Shown here: piece by piece, positions 35,353 to 47,084 of the stretch
Numbering within the stretch: the stretch's first letter is position 1
Layout of the letters: each line of letters opens with the position of its first letter
Source: Tubiluchus corallicola
Lineage: Eukaryota > Priapulida > Priapulimorpha > Priapulimorphida > Tubiluchidae
Assembly: GCA_030141605.1 (NCBI GenBank)
Contig: JAQGDQ010000113.1
Location: forward strand, 455,501-515,500
Reading direction: 5' to 3'
Length of the DNA: 60,000 nt
Program-made: the position numbers and the translations under genes
Notes under the pieces: generated by a model
The model's input: only the letters and a program-made list of their open reading frames with translations
What the model was told of the DNA's origin: nothing
The model's database searches: none

Positions 35353-38300
35353 GAAGCTCGGTGAAACTTGACATCTTAGTGAAGCTTTTACAAAACAAGA
35401 TGCCAGTAGAATCAGTAATTTCAACACGCAAAATGGCAAATGCACCATTTTGTTCACTGCGAAAACGTCTGGGTTGCAGTTTGGACACGTTGGTGGCCAT
35501 TGAGAAACTAGATCCACCTGGCGGCTTAAAAAATTGGAAAACAGTGAGAAATCCCAATTCACATCAAAATCTGCCATCTGTCGGTAGCAACGAGAATTTA
35601 TTTAGTAATTACGAGACTATTCTTTTGAGATTCCAAAACTACAGTAAAAAGAGATGCCACGGTGTCCGGCGTAGCGCCTCCGTCCTGACAGAGAGACAGA
35701 ACGACGATGACAATAAACTATCGAGTAAAATGAATATAGTCAAACGCAGTGTATCCATGTGCTCAACTAGAGATTCTAGTTTGGACAGAGAAAACTCGTG
35801 GGCAAAAATAGCCAAAGGACATTGTGGACAAATACATGATAATGTAGAAAACCACCAAAGTGCCAAGGTACATGTATTATGCTCAAGTTCTCAATATGGA
35901 ACCGTTGGTAATAATCGTGCAAAGAATGGCTGGTCTATTCACTCAAAACCTGATGAATCTGGTAGATTCCCTAAGGTTCAAAGCGGCGAGCTGGCTGATC
36001 CAGTTGAGGAGAATCTTAATGATAATCAGCCTCCATCGGTGTTAAGCACTGCAACACCGCAGCATCAACTCTCATCCAGCTGCACGTCTTTGCCCTCTAG
36101 TGGTGCAACGAGGAACAATGTTTCGGTACATGCTCGACTGAAGATGACTAGGGAAAACCTACAGGAACTTGGAACAATGAGGACGCTGCAAGAACGTAAA
36201 ATGCTTGAAGTCAAACTCATGGTTGGACGGTGGCACGACCGGCACAAGGTGGGTGTTCGAGCTATAAGGGGTGAAAGAAGGAGTCTGTAATTAGCGTACT
36301 GAACGACGTTCTTCCCCGTTTCACTGCCCTAGCCTTTTCCAGTAACATAAAACCTTAATTTCCACTAGAAATGATAACTAAATGTATTAATTGCATACTG
36401 GATTTAGTTTATATGCATAAATTACATAAACGCAGGGACTGTAAGTAAGTTTCTTTTCACCTTCAACTCTAAATAGTACTGTGTTTCCTAATTTCGTTTT
36501 CTTCCTTGTTTCCCTTACAAAAAGTCTACTTATTGTCAGAAAAGTACCCACTTGACTAAGATGTTTGCAGTGATTTACTGCGTCTTGCAGTGTAAAATAA
36601 ATAATAAAAGGGAACTAAACAATGATTTGTTTAACGTTAGCCTTAAAGGAACAATAATACTGACTAATCTAATCTAATTAGCCAAAATAATGAAATTAGA
36701 AAGAGTCCGTTTTTCATCAACGAACTGCGGAAATGGTACATTGCAATTAATGTCTGAGTACTTTGAGAAATTTTGATGTCGCCACCTATGACACAGTCTG
36801 TTGCAGAGAAAGCGAGAGAAAGGGGTACAGAGAGAACGAACAAGGAAGCAAGAGAGGGGGGAAAGGGGAGAGGGGAAAAGAGAGGAGAGAGAAAATGAGA
36901 AAGTGAGAGAAAGAGAAAAGGAGAGAGAGAGAGAGAGTATGTAAGTGAGTAAGTGTGTAAGTGTGTAAAAGAGAGCGCGAGCTGACAAATAAAAATAAGA
37001 ATGAAATTGCCCCGATTTAATATTTTGATGAAAGAATTTCATGTTGCAATTATAATATGCGATATACAAATTCTAATATGATAAACAGAAATGCCATTCT
37101 ACGCGCATTAAAATCAAACACGGTTGTTTTAGTTCACAATATATCTGGCCCTAAGCGGTTCAAGAGAGAAAACACAAGAGCTTATCTAGGCCCGTTTAAA
37201 CTGAATTTAGCCAAAGGCATGGCTAGTTTTAGTAGTGAGAAAACCATTGATGAGTGTCATAGAGGTTAATATCCTCATGTATTAAGCCCGTTCAACCATG
37301 TGAGCATAAAGTTTAATAGAATTAGGATAGAATATTAGAAAGTTCATAAGAAGAAATGAAGACTGCGCGTCGAGGGCATAAATTTTTAGGTTGATAAACG
37401 TAACTTTAATCTCTGATTAAATTAATTACAGAACAATAATGTTTTTGTATTCTTTCATACAATATCCACATCATCTTGTCAACATCACAATAAATGAATT
37501 TTGCTGACATCACATTGATCACCTTACACCTCAATTTAGACGTCCCACCCCTATTTTATGCGGTGATCCAAGTTTTCCTATCACAAACATGTTGCGCTTA
37601 TCATAGTTCTATTTTGTCTGCTCTCAGATTCATGCAAATGTGTTGAAAGAACGATGATCATTTAAATCATATAATATTTAATCCCTCCCTTCCTCCCACT
37701 CCCCCCACCCAGCGTAACATCTGTGGTCGAGGAAAAATGGTGAGTGGTCAGCTAAGTAGCGCCTATCTGGTTTCAGTAATTGGGTAGATACCCTTTGAGA
37801 AACTGTTCCTAAGTAGTTTCGTCTGCCGTACTTTCCTCTAAAACTGATTTTGTTGAGATTTAAGGGTCTCATCTTAAAGAATTAACCCTGGTAATGAGAC
37901 AGATGCCTATTCTGCCACGCCATATACATTAAATAGGACTTGATAATGAGTGCTGGAACCCTAGGTTTGCCAAACTGTATAAAACACATCGATCCCTATT
38001 ATCATCCGTCAGTTTTATCCATGAAACTTCGACGTCGGGATCAATTCTGCTCGGTATCAGAATCCATTTTCAGGATTTCACATGAAAATCAGACAAACTA
38101 AAGGTGAATCAATGCACTGCTTTTCTCTAATCTATTTTATTTCTTACCGCTTAGTTGATGGAACTGGTCAATTTAAACCTTCTGCAATAACATATTCTTA
38201 TCTCTTAGTTGAAGAAAGTTGGCAATCCAAACCTCCTACACACGAATTTACTAGGACCTAAAGTGCATGTAATACCAAATAGATATAGATACCAGAGAGA

Positions 38301-40585
38301 TGGCAAATAATGTCTATTTAAATTTCTTATCCCTAACCCAAAAACAGACGTCTAAATGTCTTAGCAACGAAGTAAACATTGACTCAGTTGTAAATGTATG
38401 TTGGTCGTGTTTACGATGCAAATATCATGGACGCTAACATCATGGACGCATCGCATCTGTCAAAGAGTTATTGGCAAAGTATATACCTTGTACAGCAGGT
38501 AATAGCAATGAGAGTCAGTGTTATCTCTCTTTTCTCTGTTTTATCGTTGCAAAACGCAGAAAGCGAGAGAGAGACAGAGAGAGAGAAGTATAGAGAGGGA
38601 GAAAGAGAGAGAGGGATGTAAGGAAGAGGGAGAGAGGGAGGGAGAGAAATAGAGAGTGAGAAGCGAAATGCGTACACATGTCATAGAAAAAAAACACAAT
38701 GAAACTGGGAAAGTGAAGAAGAATGTATGTCAGATAAATATTATTACTTTTGTCTGATTAGCTGAGACTAACAAGCAGGGCCAGATTATCCTATAGGCTA
38801 GTACAGGTTGCAGTCTAGGGCCTTCAACTTAGGAGGCCCTCCAAGTTTTATAACATTTACTAAAAAATCATTTTTTCACTACGGTTGTGATGAAATATAT
38901 GCTAATTTGGTTTACAATAAATAGTACAATGGTGGTGTTTCTTAAAGGATATTTTTATTGACCAACAAAAGGTAACTATTCTAGTTTATTTAAAGAATTT
39001 GCTATAAGTTTATTTCAAGTTATGCAAACGTCGCTAAAATATGTCCCAAATAAAAAAATATTCAAGACGGGTGTGGGCTACTTAGAGGACGGCTGCCTCT
39101 GACGGAGCCCGATAATGTCATTAGCCTAGGGGCACCAAAAGGTCATATTTTGGCCCTGCTTACACGAACAATTTTTCTATATTTTTGTCTATACAACCTG
39201 AGCAGCCCCTCTTTTCTCTCATTTCAAAATAGACGCTGCTTATGACGTATTATCAATGGCTAGAGTGCATTAAATTAATGTAGCAATTTATTAGATATGT
39301 ATGATACAACGAACGTAATGTTTATAGCAATTGTGGCCCTTAGCAACCGAAGTTAAGCAACGCTCAGCCTAGTCAGTAAATGGTTGGGTTATCGGCGAGT
39401 TCAGTACACATTCCGGAAAGTTTCGTCTGCCTGACTGGTTGCTTTCCACGCATGCGCTAAAAACATGGTTGAGGCACTCCTGCCTATTCTTGGTTTTCCT
39501 TAAGTGGAATTATCTGTGATAATTAAGCTCCGATCCCGCCACAACTGACCACATTAAGTAGTCGTTTCTTCAGGTTTTGTGTGTTAGATTCCAGCTTGCA
39601 GAGCACCAAACTGCATATATATACAGTTGCAGTGTTGGTAGGGTTGGGTATGCTTGCAAGGTTTTTAATGTGTAGGCCAATGTGAACTGTATATCACAAT
39701 TCTAAAAGAACCTTTTGTCTTCCATAATATCAACTAACTGATTGTATAAAAATTTGCTAACAAGCATTTTGTTAAGATGAAAAACTTCTTTCTAACATTT
39801 CTCACTGTAATGACTTTATTGTTGGAATACCGGTTTTTAACATTTTCAGTTTTGTCTCCCAAAATGTTTTGTACAATGCACGTACTTGCCAATTATGTTA
39901 CGCATTGTAAAACTAATGACCTCTGTTTATCATACAGGTGGTGTGCAAACCAGAAAGCCATGTTCAGGGCCACGCAACAAGTAGAGAAACGTGTAACACC
40001 GCCACGTCGCGCCTTCTCCCGAGAATAAACGAAAACTTAGTAAATAATACAACACGATTTGAAGGGCCTACATGTGATTTAAAGTCAAAACTTTCAAGCA
40101 AGACTGAGCGTAATGATTGTTTGGTTTACGACGATTCAGATTACCATAGCAACGGTAGCAACGTGACAACTGAAGATGATCGCGGTTACCATAGCAACGA
40201 GTCACTAGGTCCCGACGGGCTGATGTCTAGCAGATCAGCATCTCCTACAACAACAACAAGCAGCTCAACAGAAATTATCAAAGACACAGAGAAAGACAAT
40301 GATACCGAAAAAACTAAAAACTTAAACGATAATAACACGTCAGCTAAACATGTCGCTCGTATGAAGAATTCTATTTCATCGGCCTTAATAACTACTGTAA
40401 CAAAAAATGATAAATCTACTGCCATTGGAAAACTAGATGTGAAATCCCCGATTCTATCCTCGTTACTAAACAGATCAAACTCGGTCTATTACGGCTCTCT
40501 CGGCCGATCAAAATTAGAAAAGGCAAATTATGAGGCATCAAGTGGATTTCAGAAAAAAGGACGATTTGTGCAGACTGCTGTTTAG
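35353..40585 (+). CDS. Unrecognised polar, Ser/Lys-rich protein, two 3' coding exons
   Basis: Exon 35353-36248 is open for about 298 codons and exon 39938-40585 for 216 codons to TAG. Donor AAG|GTGGGT (36249) and acceptor TTTATCATACAG (AG 39936-39937) are both phase 0, so the protein reads through the 3.69-kb intron (...WHDRHK|VVCKPES...). The upstream boundary may be the acceptor TTTTCTTTTATAG (AG 35351-35352), leaving a split codon. Alternatively, translation may start at the ATG at 35400. The protein is hydrophilic with many Ser, Asn, Asp and Lys residues and basic phospho-site-like motifs (RRSAS, KRSVS, NRSNS). A short predicted helix lies before the junction (LQERKMLEVKLMVGRW). No signal peptide or membrane segment is seen, so it is probably intracellular and largely disordered. 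Family not recognised. The intron carries SINE-like and hAT-like insertions. Without splicing, the first exon would run to a stop at 36288-36290. Confidence 0.65.
36800..36945. repeat. Purine-rich (GA)n region
   Basis: GAGAGA, GGGGAGAGG and GTAAGTGAG tracts in the large intron of the plus-strand gene. No coding signal. Confidence 0.85.
37722..37985 (+). mobile_element. SINE with 5S-rRNA-like head, copy B (diverged)
   Basis: Shares with copies A and C the block GTTTCGTCTGCCGTACT, the Pu-rich middle (GTTGAGATTTAAGG, CTGGTAATGAGAC) and the end TTTGCCAAACTGTAT. Its 5S-like head is eroded (TCAGTAATTGGGTAGATACC). It is in the same intron as copy C. Confidence 0.5.
38558..38662. repeat. Purine-rich (GA)n region
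   Basis: Imperfect GAGAGAGA and GGGAGAGA units in the same intron, just 5' of the hAT-like element. Confidence 0.85.
38776..39158. mobile_element. hAT-like non-autonomous element with 8-bp target duplication
   Basis: It starts CAGGGCC (38776) and ends GGCCCTG (39158). Flanking 8-mers are CTAACAAG and CTTACACG, 6 of 8 identical, consistent with a decayed 8-bp duplication. No ORF. It sits in the intron of the plus-strand 35.4-40.6 kb gene. Confidence 0.6.
39337..39620 (+). mobile_element. SINE with 5S-rRNA-like head, copy C
   Basis: The head reads GAAGTTAAGCAACGCTCAGC then CTAGTCAGTAAATGGTTGGG, close to the 5S rRNA A and C boxes. The body has GTTTCGTCTGCCTGACT, GGTTGAGGCACTCCTGCCTA, CCGATCCCGCCACA and CACATTAAGTAG. 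The end is CACCAAACTGCAT. This best-preserved head supports a 5S-derived (SINE3-like) origin. Confidence 0.6.
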
Positions 40586-41162
40586 ATGCTACGGGCATTG
40601 TTCTCAATATTCTGATTCCAAAAACCCTCACTAGACGGCTCTGGCGGGAAGCAGGCCTTCCGGAAGTGCAAAACTTTGAACAGGAAATGTGCGGAATCGG
40701 CCGCAACAATCAAAATGCATGATAGCTATTATATACTGATTGTTTTATTTTATAAGCAAGATTAATTACACTAAAGGAAACTTTAATTATTTAGTTTTGT
40801 CCTGAAAATTTGTTAGAAGCAAGCGGCTTGGTTCATTTTATGGAGCTAATGTTACGGTGACTGCAATAAGTACGCTAACTTGCTACTGGTTTTCCTAGAA
40901 GCCGAGTTTCTACTACAATAAGGCACATCTGTGTAATACTATACTATACTATAAGGGACTTATAGTTTGAACTATTATGCCAAAGGGATATCTGTATAGG
41001 CCTTGGTGATGCAGACGTCATTATTAGTGCTACAGCTGGAAATTGGTATCTTTGATAACAAATTTAACAATTTAGTGCCTCAAATGCAAGGAAAAGCACT
41101 AAGTGCTTTAAAGTTAAGTAACTTATTTCATTAATTGTAATTCACTCAGTTGTTATAAGCCT

Positions 41163-41168
41163 AATAAA
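41163..41168 (+). terminator. Candidate poly(A) signal of the 35.4-40.6 kb gene
   Basis: AATAAA about 580 bases after the stop codon at 40583-40585, and before the long (TA)n tract at 41249. Assigned by position only. Confidence 0.35.
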
Positions 41169-41247
41169 AAGTACATCCTTTGAAATAATCATTTTTTCAT
41201 TTTATTTGTTTTAATAATATTGAAACAAATATTACGTATTACACAAC

Positions 41248-41248
<1 letters not shown>

Positions 41249-41320
<72 letters not shown>
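41249..41320. repeat. (TA)n microsatellite, ~36 units
   Basis: Uninterrupted TA repeat between the poly(A) signal of the plus gene and the stop of the minus terminal exon at 41338. Confidence 0.97.
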
Positions 41321-41321
<1 letters not shown>

Positions 41322-41337
41322 CTAAACCATCTGTTTA

Positions 41338-41544
41338 TTATGCCCCAGTACGCGTGGAAGCCTCGCACGGCTCGTACCGCCTGCAGTCTTTTAGAGTACG
41401 GTCGAAGAAATTACTGTCGAACACAAGGTCCTCCAATACTTCTTGCAGATGCCCCACAAGTTTGTCTTTTGAATACGGATCAATGGCATGTTCTTGGATC
41501 ATCATGTTCTTTGCCTGCGCTTTTCTGCAATAGCGTTTGACTAG
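41338..41544 (-). CDS. Candidate minus-strand terminal exon, unidentified protein
   Basis: 207 bases of about 48% GC in AT-rich surroundings. The frame from 41544 reads 68 codons to TAA with clear helical, charged character (DPYSKDKLVGHLQEVLEDLV, then FDSNFFDRTLKDCRRYEPCE). An in-frame TAG lies just upstream next to a possible acceptor (GGAATAG). An AATAAA overlaps the stop and a (TA)n tract follows at once. It is either the last exon of a gene convergent with the 35.4-40.6 kb gene, or the 3' end of a retrotransposed or mobile sequence with an AT tail. Family not recognised. Confidence 0.42.
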   Translation of the reverse strand, partial: LVKRYCRKAQAKNMMIQEHAIDPYSKDKLVGHLQEVLEDLVFDSNFFDRTLKDCRRYEPCEASTRTGA

Positions 41545-41559
41545 CTATTCCTGCGAATT

Positions 41560-43456
41560 TACAGGCATGCAGTTCGATCGAAAAAAAATCAACTTCAGTG
41601 TTGATCATGCACATTGTCCCAGTAATAATTTGATGTAATAAATTGTTCTATTCTATTACTCGTTGTTTTTGAAACCTCCTAACAAAAAGTTATATACAAT
41701 CCTGCATTTCTATACATGTATTGACAGCCTTCCTTTCTGATTCTAACCCTTTACCCTCAGTGGACAATGGCGGTTTGTAAAAAAAAGTTCGATTGACCAG
41801 AATGATATCTAACCTACCGTTCTGAGTTAATGTGGCCATTCTAAATTTGAATGTTTTGGAATTCCTCCGCTACTAACTGGGTTATTCATTCAGAACTGAT
41901 TTATGGTGAAAAGTTTCTCTCCCTTTCTATCCATCTAAATAAACACACGTGGGAAATTATAAGCCGATTTCAGAAATGCTTCTCCTACATTTCTATACTT
42001 ACAAACTGAAACAACAACTTCTTTTTAATTATTATCTATTCTTTATTGCTAAAAATTGTATACAAATGCAAACATAAAATTAAAATCAGTTAACATTAAA
42101 ATCTTGTACACAATAGTTTAAAAAATTGAATAAAGGTAATAGTGTCATATGTAACATGATAAACATACTAAAACAAAACCAATAACTTCAGAAATTAAAG
42201 AGATCAAATCTAAAAAATAAGAATTTCTAATACGTTAATTTGATAGTTACGAACAAATTTGAAGTAAAAAGGTTACTATAGGAATACAGAGTACACGAAA
42301 CAGCAAGCTTCAAATGGGATTTTTATTTTGAATTTTGTATTTTATAATGAGTTTTGAAGACCGCTGACGATGGAGAATAATATTGTTCAAAACGTTCTGG
42401 ATCTTGTTAAATGTAAATCAAAAATAACAACATTGGAAATATTACCTTGAAAAGCAATTAGTTTTTAATGAGTGCAAAGGTGACTAACGCAAACAATACC
42501 AGCTTGTTTTCTTTCTTTGGTATTGGTGTAGTTTTACGCAGTTATAATCTATTTGCATAAACCTAGTTTTGATTTATTTTTGTTGTTTTAAGTGATAACA
42601 GTGGGTTAAAACATTTCCCTACTGGAATTCCTTCCCATTCCGTGGAATTGTATGTGGGTGCATTCACATATGACATGATACTCCGCCTGTACCAACCCAC
42701 ACGAACACGTGTGTTGTGTCCTCTGTAAATGAGCCTAGCGGCCAGTGTCTATCGCAAGCCAAAGGGTATAATACGCAAGAATTGTAGGACTCCTAGTGTT
42801 GCCGAGACACACTGCGCAAGGACAGGCAACACGCATGGCTTTCTAAAAGGCTAGGAGGACAGACTGGCTTCAAAGGCTTCTCCTATCACAAGGCGCATGC
42901 GCAAAGTGTAAAATGAATCATGATGCGTTTTGGGTCATGGCCACAACTTTCGTAACTACTAAGCAAATACGTCGATCGTCGCTTGCTCATTAATCTCTTG
43001 CGCAGCAGTTTCTCTTCAACAAATTGCAGTTAAGAAGTGCTGGCAGATGTTAATCTATAACACTATAAAAAATGTGCCAAAAGTTGTCAAAGTGGTATGT
43101 TTTCTCCTGTAATTTATCTAGTTTACAATCTTTCAAAAAACACGTAAATGACTGCTTAGCAATCACAAAACCATAAAGGCATATTGCGTAAGAACACGCA
43201 GTAACTAGTGACTAATTTGCGAAATTGTGAATATATGTACATTTATGTCTATATGCAACAGATATTGGCAAACAACGTTCTACTAGTTGTCGCTTTGCCC
43301 TTTCCAAAATAATTTTTCTTGGTCTGGCAAAATTTTCCTTCTTTATGTAGTAAAATGACCTTTTTAGTGTAAACTATCACATATAAAACGATTAATTTCT
43401 TAAATGTGAACCTAATCCTGTTATAATTCTCTGAACACGCCTTAATTAACTTTAAA
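41560..43456. other. No confirmed gene; GC/CpG-richer patch at 42.6-42.93 kb
   Basis: AT-rich except 42600-42930, which has CACACGAACACGTGTG, several CpGs and no repeat match within the window. It could be a promoter or exon but no bounded frame is convincing. Confidence 0.4.
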
Positions 43457-45900
43457 TATATATATATATATATAATCTTTATTTGTTTAAAGTAGATTAA
43501 CAAAGCAGTATTACCTGATTCATTACATTAAAACATCAGTGCTAATGTCATCTGGGCATTAAACAATGCAATAAATCATCTGGATTAAACAATACATGAA
43601 TTCACGCCAAAAGAAATGCAAGTTCTAATCTGCAAGAACAATAGCAATGTTGTGCTCATTCTTCAGCTAGTAAAGTTACTAAACTCAATATTTATTTTTC
43701 ATCATTGAATATTATCATTCATCAATATTAATTCACCATTGAATTACACAAAAATTTATGACTAAAATTTACAATTTGCTCGTGACTAACGAAATTGTTT
43801 CATTTAGGAAAACACGGCGTTCATTTGCATAACGTGTACATTCAAAAAAGTAATGTGCATGATTTTCAACTAATCTATTACAAGAACATATTGGGCTATC
43901 TGTTAGGTTGCGAGACAACAAATCAGAATTTAACTGTGTAAATTTCAAAGTAAATCTATTTGTTAACATTTCATTGTTTTCTGTCTTCATTCTTTTTTAC
44001 ACAGGTAGTTATCGTAGTATGTTCCCACTCCTTAGAAACAAGGCGTTTAAAAACAGTTTTACTAATACACGTTTGCCTTGATTCAATACTTAGCTTATTC
44101 CAAAGCCTAATTGCACTCTGGAAAAAACAGTTATATAGTTGAGCAGTAGATTCTAAAAGGTACTGATCACGCAGCGAGTAATGTCTGATAGAACGACACT
44201 TTTCAAAAGTGGTACATAAGTATTGAGGAGCATTATGATAATATATTTTTTGCAAAATATATACCGTAAGTAATTCACTCCTTTCTTTAAGTGATGGAAG
44301 ACCTAGCAACAGATTAAGATTGTGCTGACTCGTACCTCTTATAGCTCCTGCAATACATAGCATTATTTTATACTGAACCCTTTCAATTATAATAAAATTG
44401 TCAGTTGAACAATTGGCCCATATTACGATTCCGTATTCTAACAATGGTCTTATAAAGGTATTATATAACACCAAAGCGGAAATGATTAATTTTGTGTTTC
44501 AGCGGGGCATATGGCTATATCATTTTATTAGCTTTCTTAATTATGTACTCAACATGTTGGTTCCAGCTAAGTTTGGAATCAAGTACAATGCCTAAGTGTT
44601 TAACAGATGAAACCACTTCAATAGAATTGTCACCAAACTTTATTCCTTCTATAGATGAAGGATTAGTTTTTCGTGAAAACAGAATAACTTTTGTTTTTTG
44701 ACATTTAAAGATAAACCCCATTTACCAACCTAAGGTCGCCAGTAGGTCGCTAATCTGGATGTGACACCTCTACAACAATTCTTTGCTGTCTATTTTCAAG
44801 ATAACTTTCCAACCATTAGAAGAGTATCTTGAATACCAGCACGCTTGAGCTTGTATAGAAGCCCAGCATGCCAGGCTTTGTCAAACGCCTTTGATATATC
44901 AAGGAAAACTCCTATTACGTCTTCATGCCTACTCATACCTTCATAAAATGAGTGAACGACGAGTTGGTAGACCGGTGAGTCACCTGGTCGAAACCTTGAC
45001 TGAATCTTTGTAAAAAACTCTGTACCTACTAAAAATTCATACGTTCTCACAAGTACTATTTTTTCAAAAATTTTAGTTATCGCAGGTAACATTGATACTA
45101 GTAGGTAATTCGTTTTGTCGTTTTTTGGCCCCGATTTATGAATTGGGGTAACATTAGCCATTTTAAGTTCAGATGGGAATATTCCTATATCAAACGATAT
45201 CTGTATCAAATTGGTTAGACTAACATTAATATAGGGTTACACCATCTGAAGCATTTTTGTCTTGATACCATCAAAACTACATGCATTATTCACATCAAAA
45301 TTAAATATTAATTTACCGAAAGTCTGTTAGCGAAATTTTTGTTAACTTGATTAGGCAACGTTAAGTGAGAAGTATTAATATCAGTAATGGAACTAAAATA
45401 TTCATTAAATGATATAGCTTTATTTTTGTTATCATAATAGACGTTATCATGCTCTATTAACGGTGGTATGAACGAAACAGCTTTCCTACCTAACAATTGT
45501 TTTTCAGCACTCCACCACTGTCGATTTGAGATGTTGGATTCGTTGATAATTTTGCTCAAAAGTTTATTCTCATGCACTCCTTTCGCTTTTCTACATGCAT
45601 GTGTATAAGCATTACGTTTTCTCTTGCAATTAATCCAGTCGTTAACTTTCTTAGACTTTATCGCTTTTTTGTATAATCTTTTAACTTTCTTACGAGTTAT
45701 ATAAAGATTCTTGCAATACCAAGGCTTATTTTTAGGGAACACAGTAACAACTTTTTTGGAATGGCCTCGTTGAAATTTGCTTTAAGTAACTGGCTCCAGT
45801 TAGCATAAATTTCATTTACGTGATTTCAATATGGATATGAGACGTGCCATGTAACATCATTGAATACGTCATGTAACCTATCTTGATCTACTTTATTGTA
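43457..45900 (-). mobile_element. Decayed CR1/Jockey-like LINE, 5'-truncated and internally deleted
   Basis: Minus-strand fragments in order. About 45895-45743 shows frameshifted linker remnants. 45742-45308 is the linker before RT. 45209-44796 is RT with VTPIHKSG and an intact FLDISKAFDKAWH motif A. 44721-44515 resumes after the YADD motif (KHLGIVLDSKLSWNQHVEYI). 44474-43971 and 43990-43769 form the C-terminal part, with a C-x-C...H...C zinc-like motif (CSCNRLVENHAHYFFEC). Only about 75 bases separate motif A from the thumb region, so the palm with YADD is deleted. Most of the endonuclease is missing. The 3' end on this strand reads CAAATAAAGATTA(TA)n. Confidence 0.85.
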
Positions 45901-45904
45901 AAAT

Positions 45905-46545
45905 CACATTTGTCGATTTAATTGCTTTAGAAAACAAGGCACGATGTTAACTTGCCCAAATAATACAATGCCATAAATATCATAATGCTTTAAATTTATT
46001 GCCATAAAAATATTATATTCATACATATAATACAGAATTTACATTAGTAAATATAAACAAAATTAAAAATAAAAATGAATGAGTTAGTAAATAATAAAAT
46101 TTATATAAAAAATTCGGTTCTGATAAATAAAATTCTTTACATCATTTTCGTAATATTATGGCTCGCCAAGAAGTCGTCCGACTTATAAAGCCAAATATAC
46201 TGAAAAACGTTCAAATAATGAAAGTAAAAAAATTGTACAATAAAACTTATTTAGCATTATAAAAATGTTATCATATAATTCTCATTTTCTTTTTAAAACA
46301 TGAGTGCGATTTACTTTTGTTCACATCACAAGACAAGTTGTTCCATAACACAGGGCCCTGATAACCAATAAAATATTTCATAAGGTCAGCTCTTGCTTTT
46401 GATGTGTGATGTATGGTATGTAAAATTTCTAACAGGATCACCAGAAATCAATCGTAATTGTTAAACTGTCACTTTAGTTTTAAGCTGTTTCCAAATTTTA
46501 CAAAAAACAACTTGAGGAAAGAATATTTTAAAGATCCACCGACTG
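45905..46545. other. No gene seen
   Basis: Very AT-rich sequence between the truncated LINE and the (GACT)n array. Confidence 0.55.
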
Positions 46546-46549
46546 CCTG

Positions 46550-46910
46550 TCTGATTACCTGCCTGACTGACTGACTAACTAACTGACAGATTGGCTGTCT
46601 GACTGACTAGCTGACTCACAAATTGACTAACTAACTAATTAACTGACTAACTGACTGACTGACTGACTGACTGACTGACTGACTGACTGACTGACTGACT
46701 GACTGACTGACTGACTGACTGACTGACTGACTGACTGACTGACTGACTGACTGACTGACTGACTGACTGACTGACTGACTGACTGATTAACTGGCTGAAT
46801 AACTAATTGACTTGCTGACTGACTGACTGGCTGACTCTGGTTGTCTGACTGATCAACTAATTAACTAGACAAGCACGAACTAAGCAACCAATTAATCGAG
46901 TAACTGACTA
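46550..46910. repeat. (GACT)n microsatellite with degenerate flanks
   Basis: Pure GACT/CTGA repeat from about 46648 to 46785, with ACTAACTAAC and GCTGACTG derivatives either side. Confidence 0.95.
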
Positions 46911-47084
46911 GTCGATTATTTTTCTTCTAACATTCTGTGGATCCAATATAAGACAATGACAAGTGCAAACGCGGTTCTGGTTTGAAAGATTCCTAAAATC
47001 ATCTACTTCAGTTCTCACTAGAAAAAAACGTTGTAAAAAAGGTCATAAATTTCACCAGAGAGTAGTTAGCACATTCTGGATAGA

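Noticed and set aside
46550-46910. CRISPR-like regular repeat
   Set aside because: It is a plain GACT microsatellite in a eukaryotic genome, without spacers.
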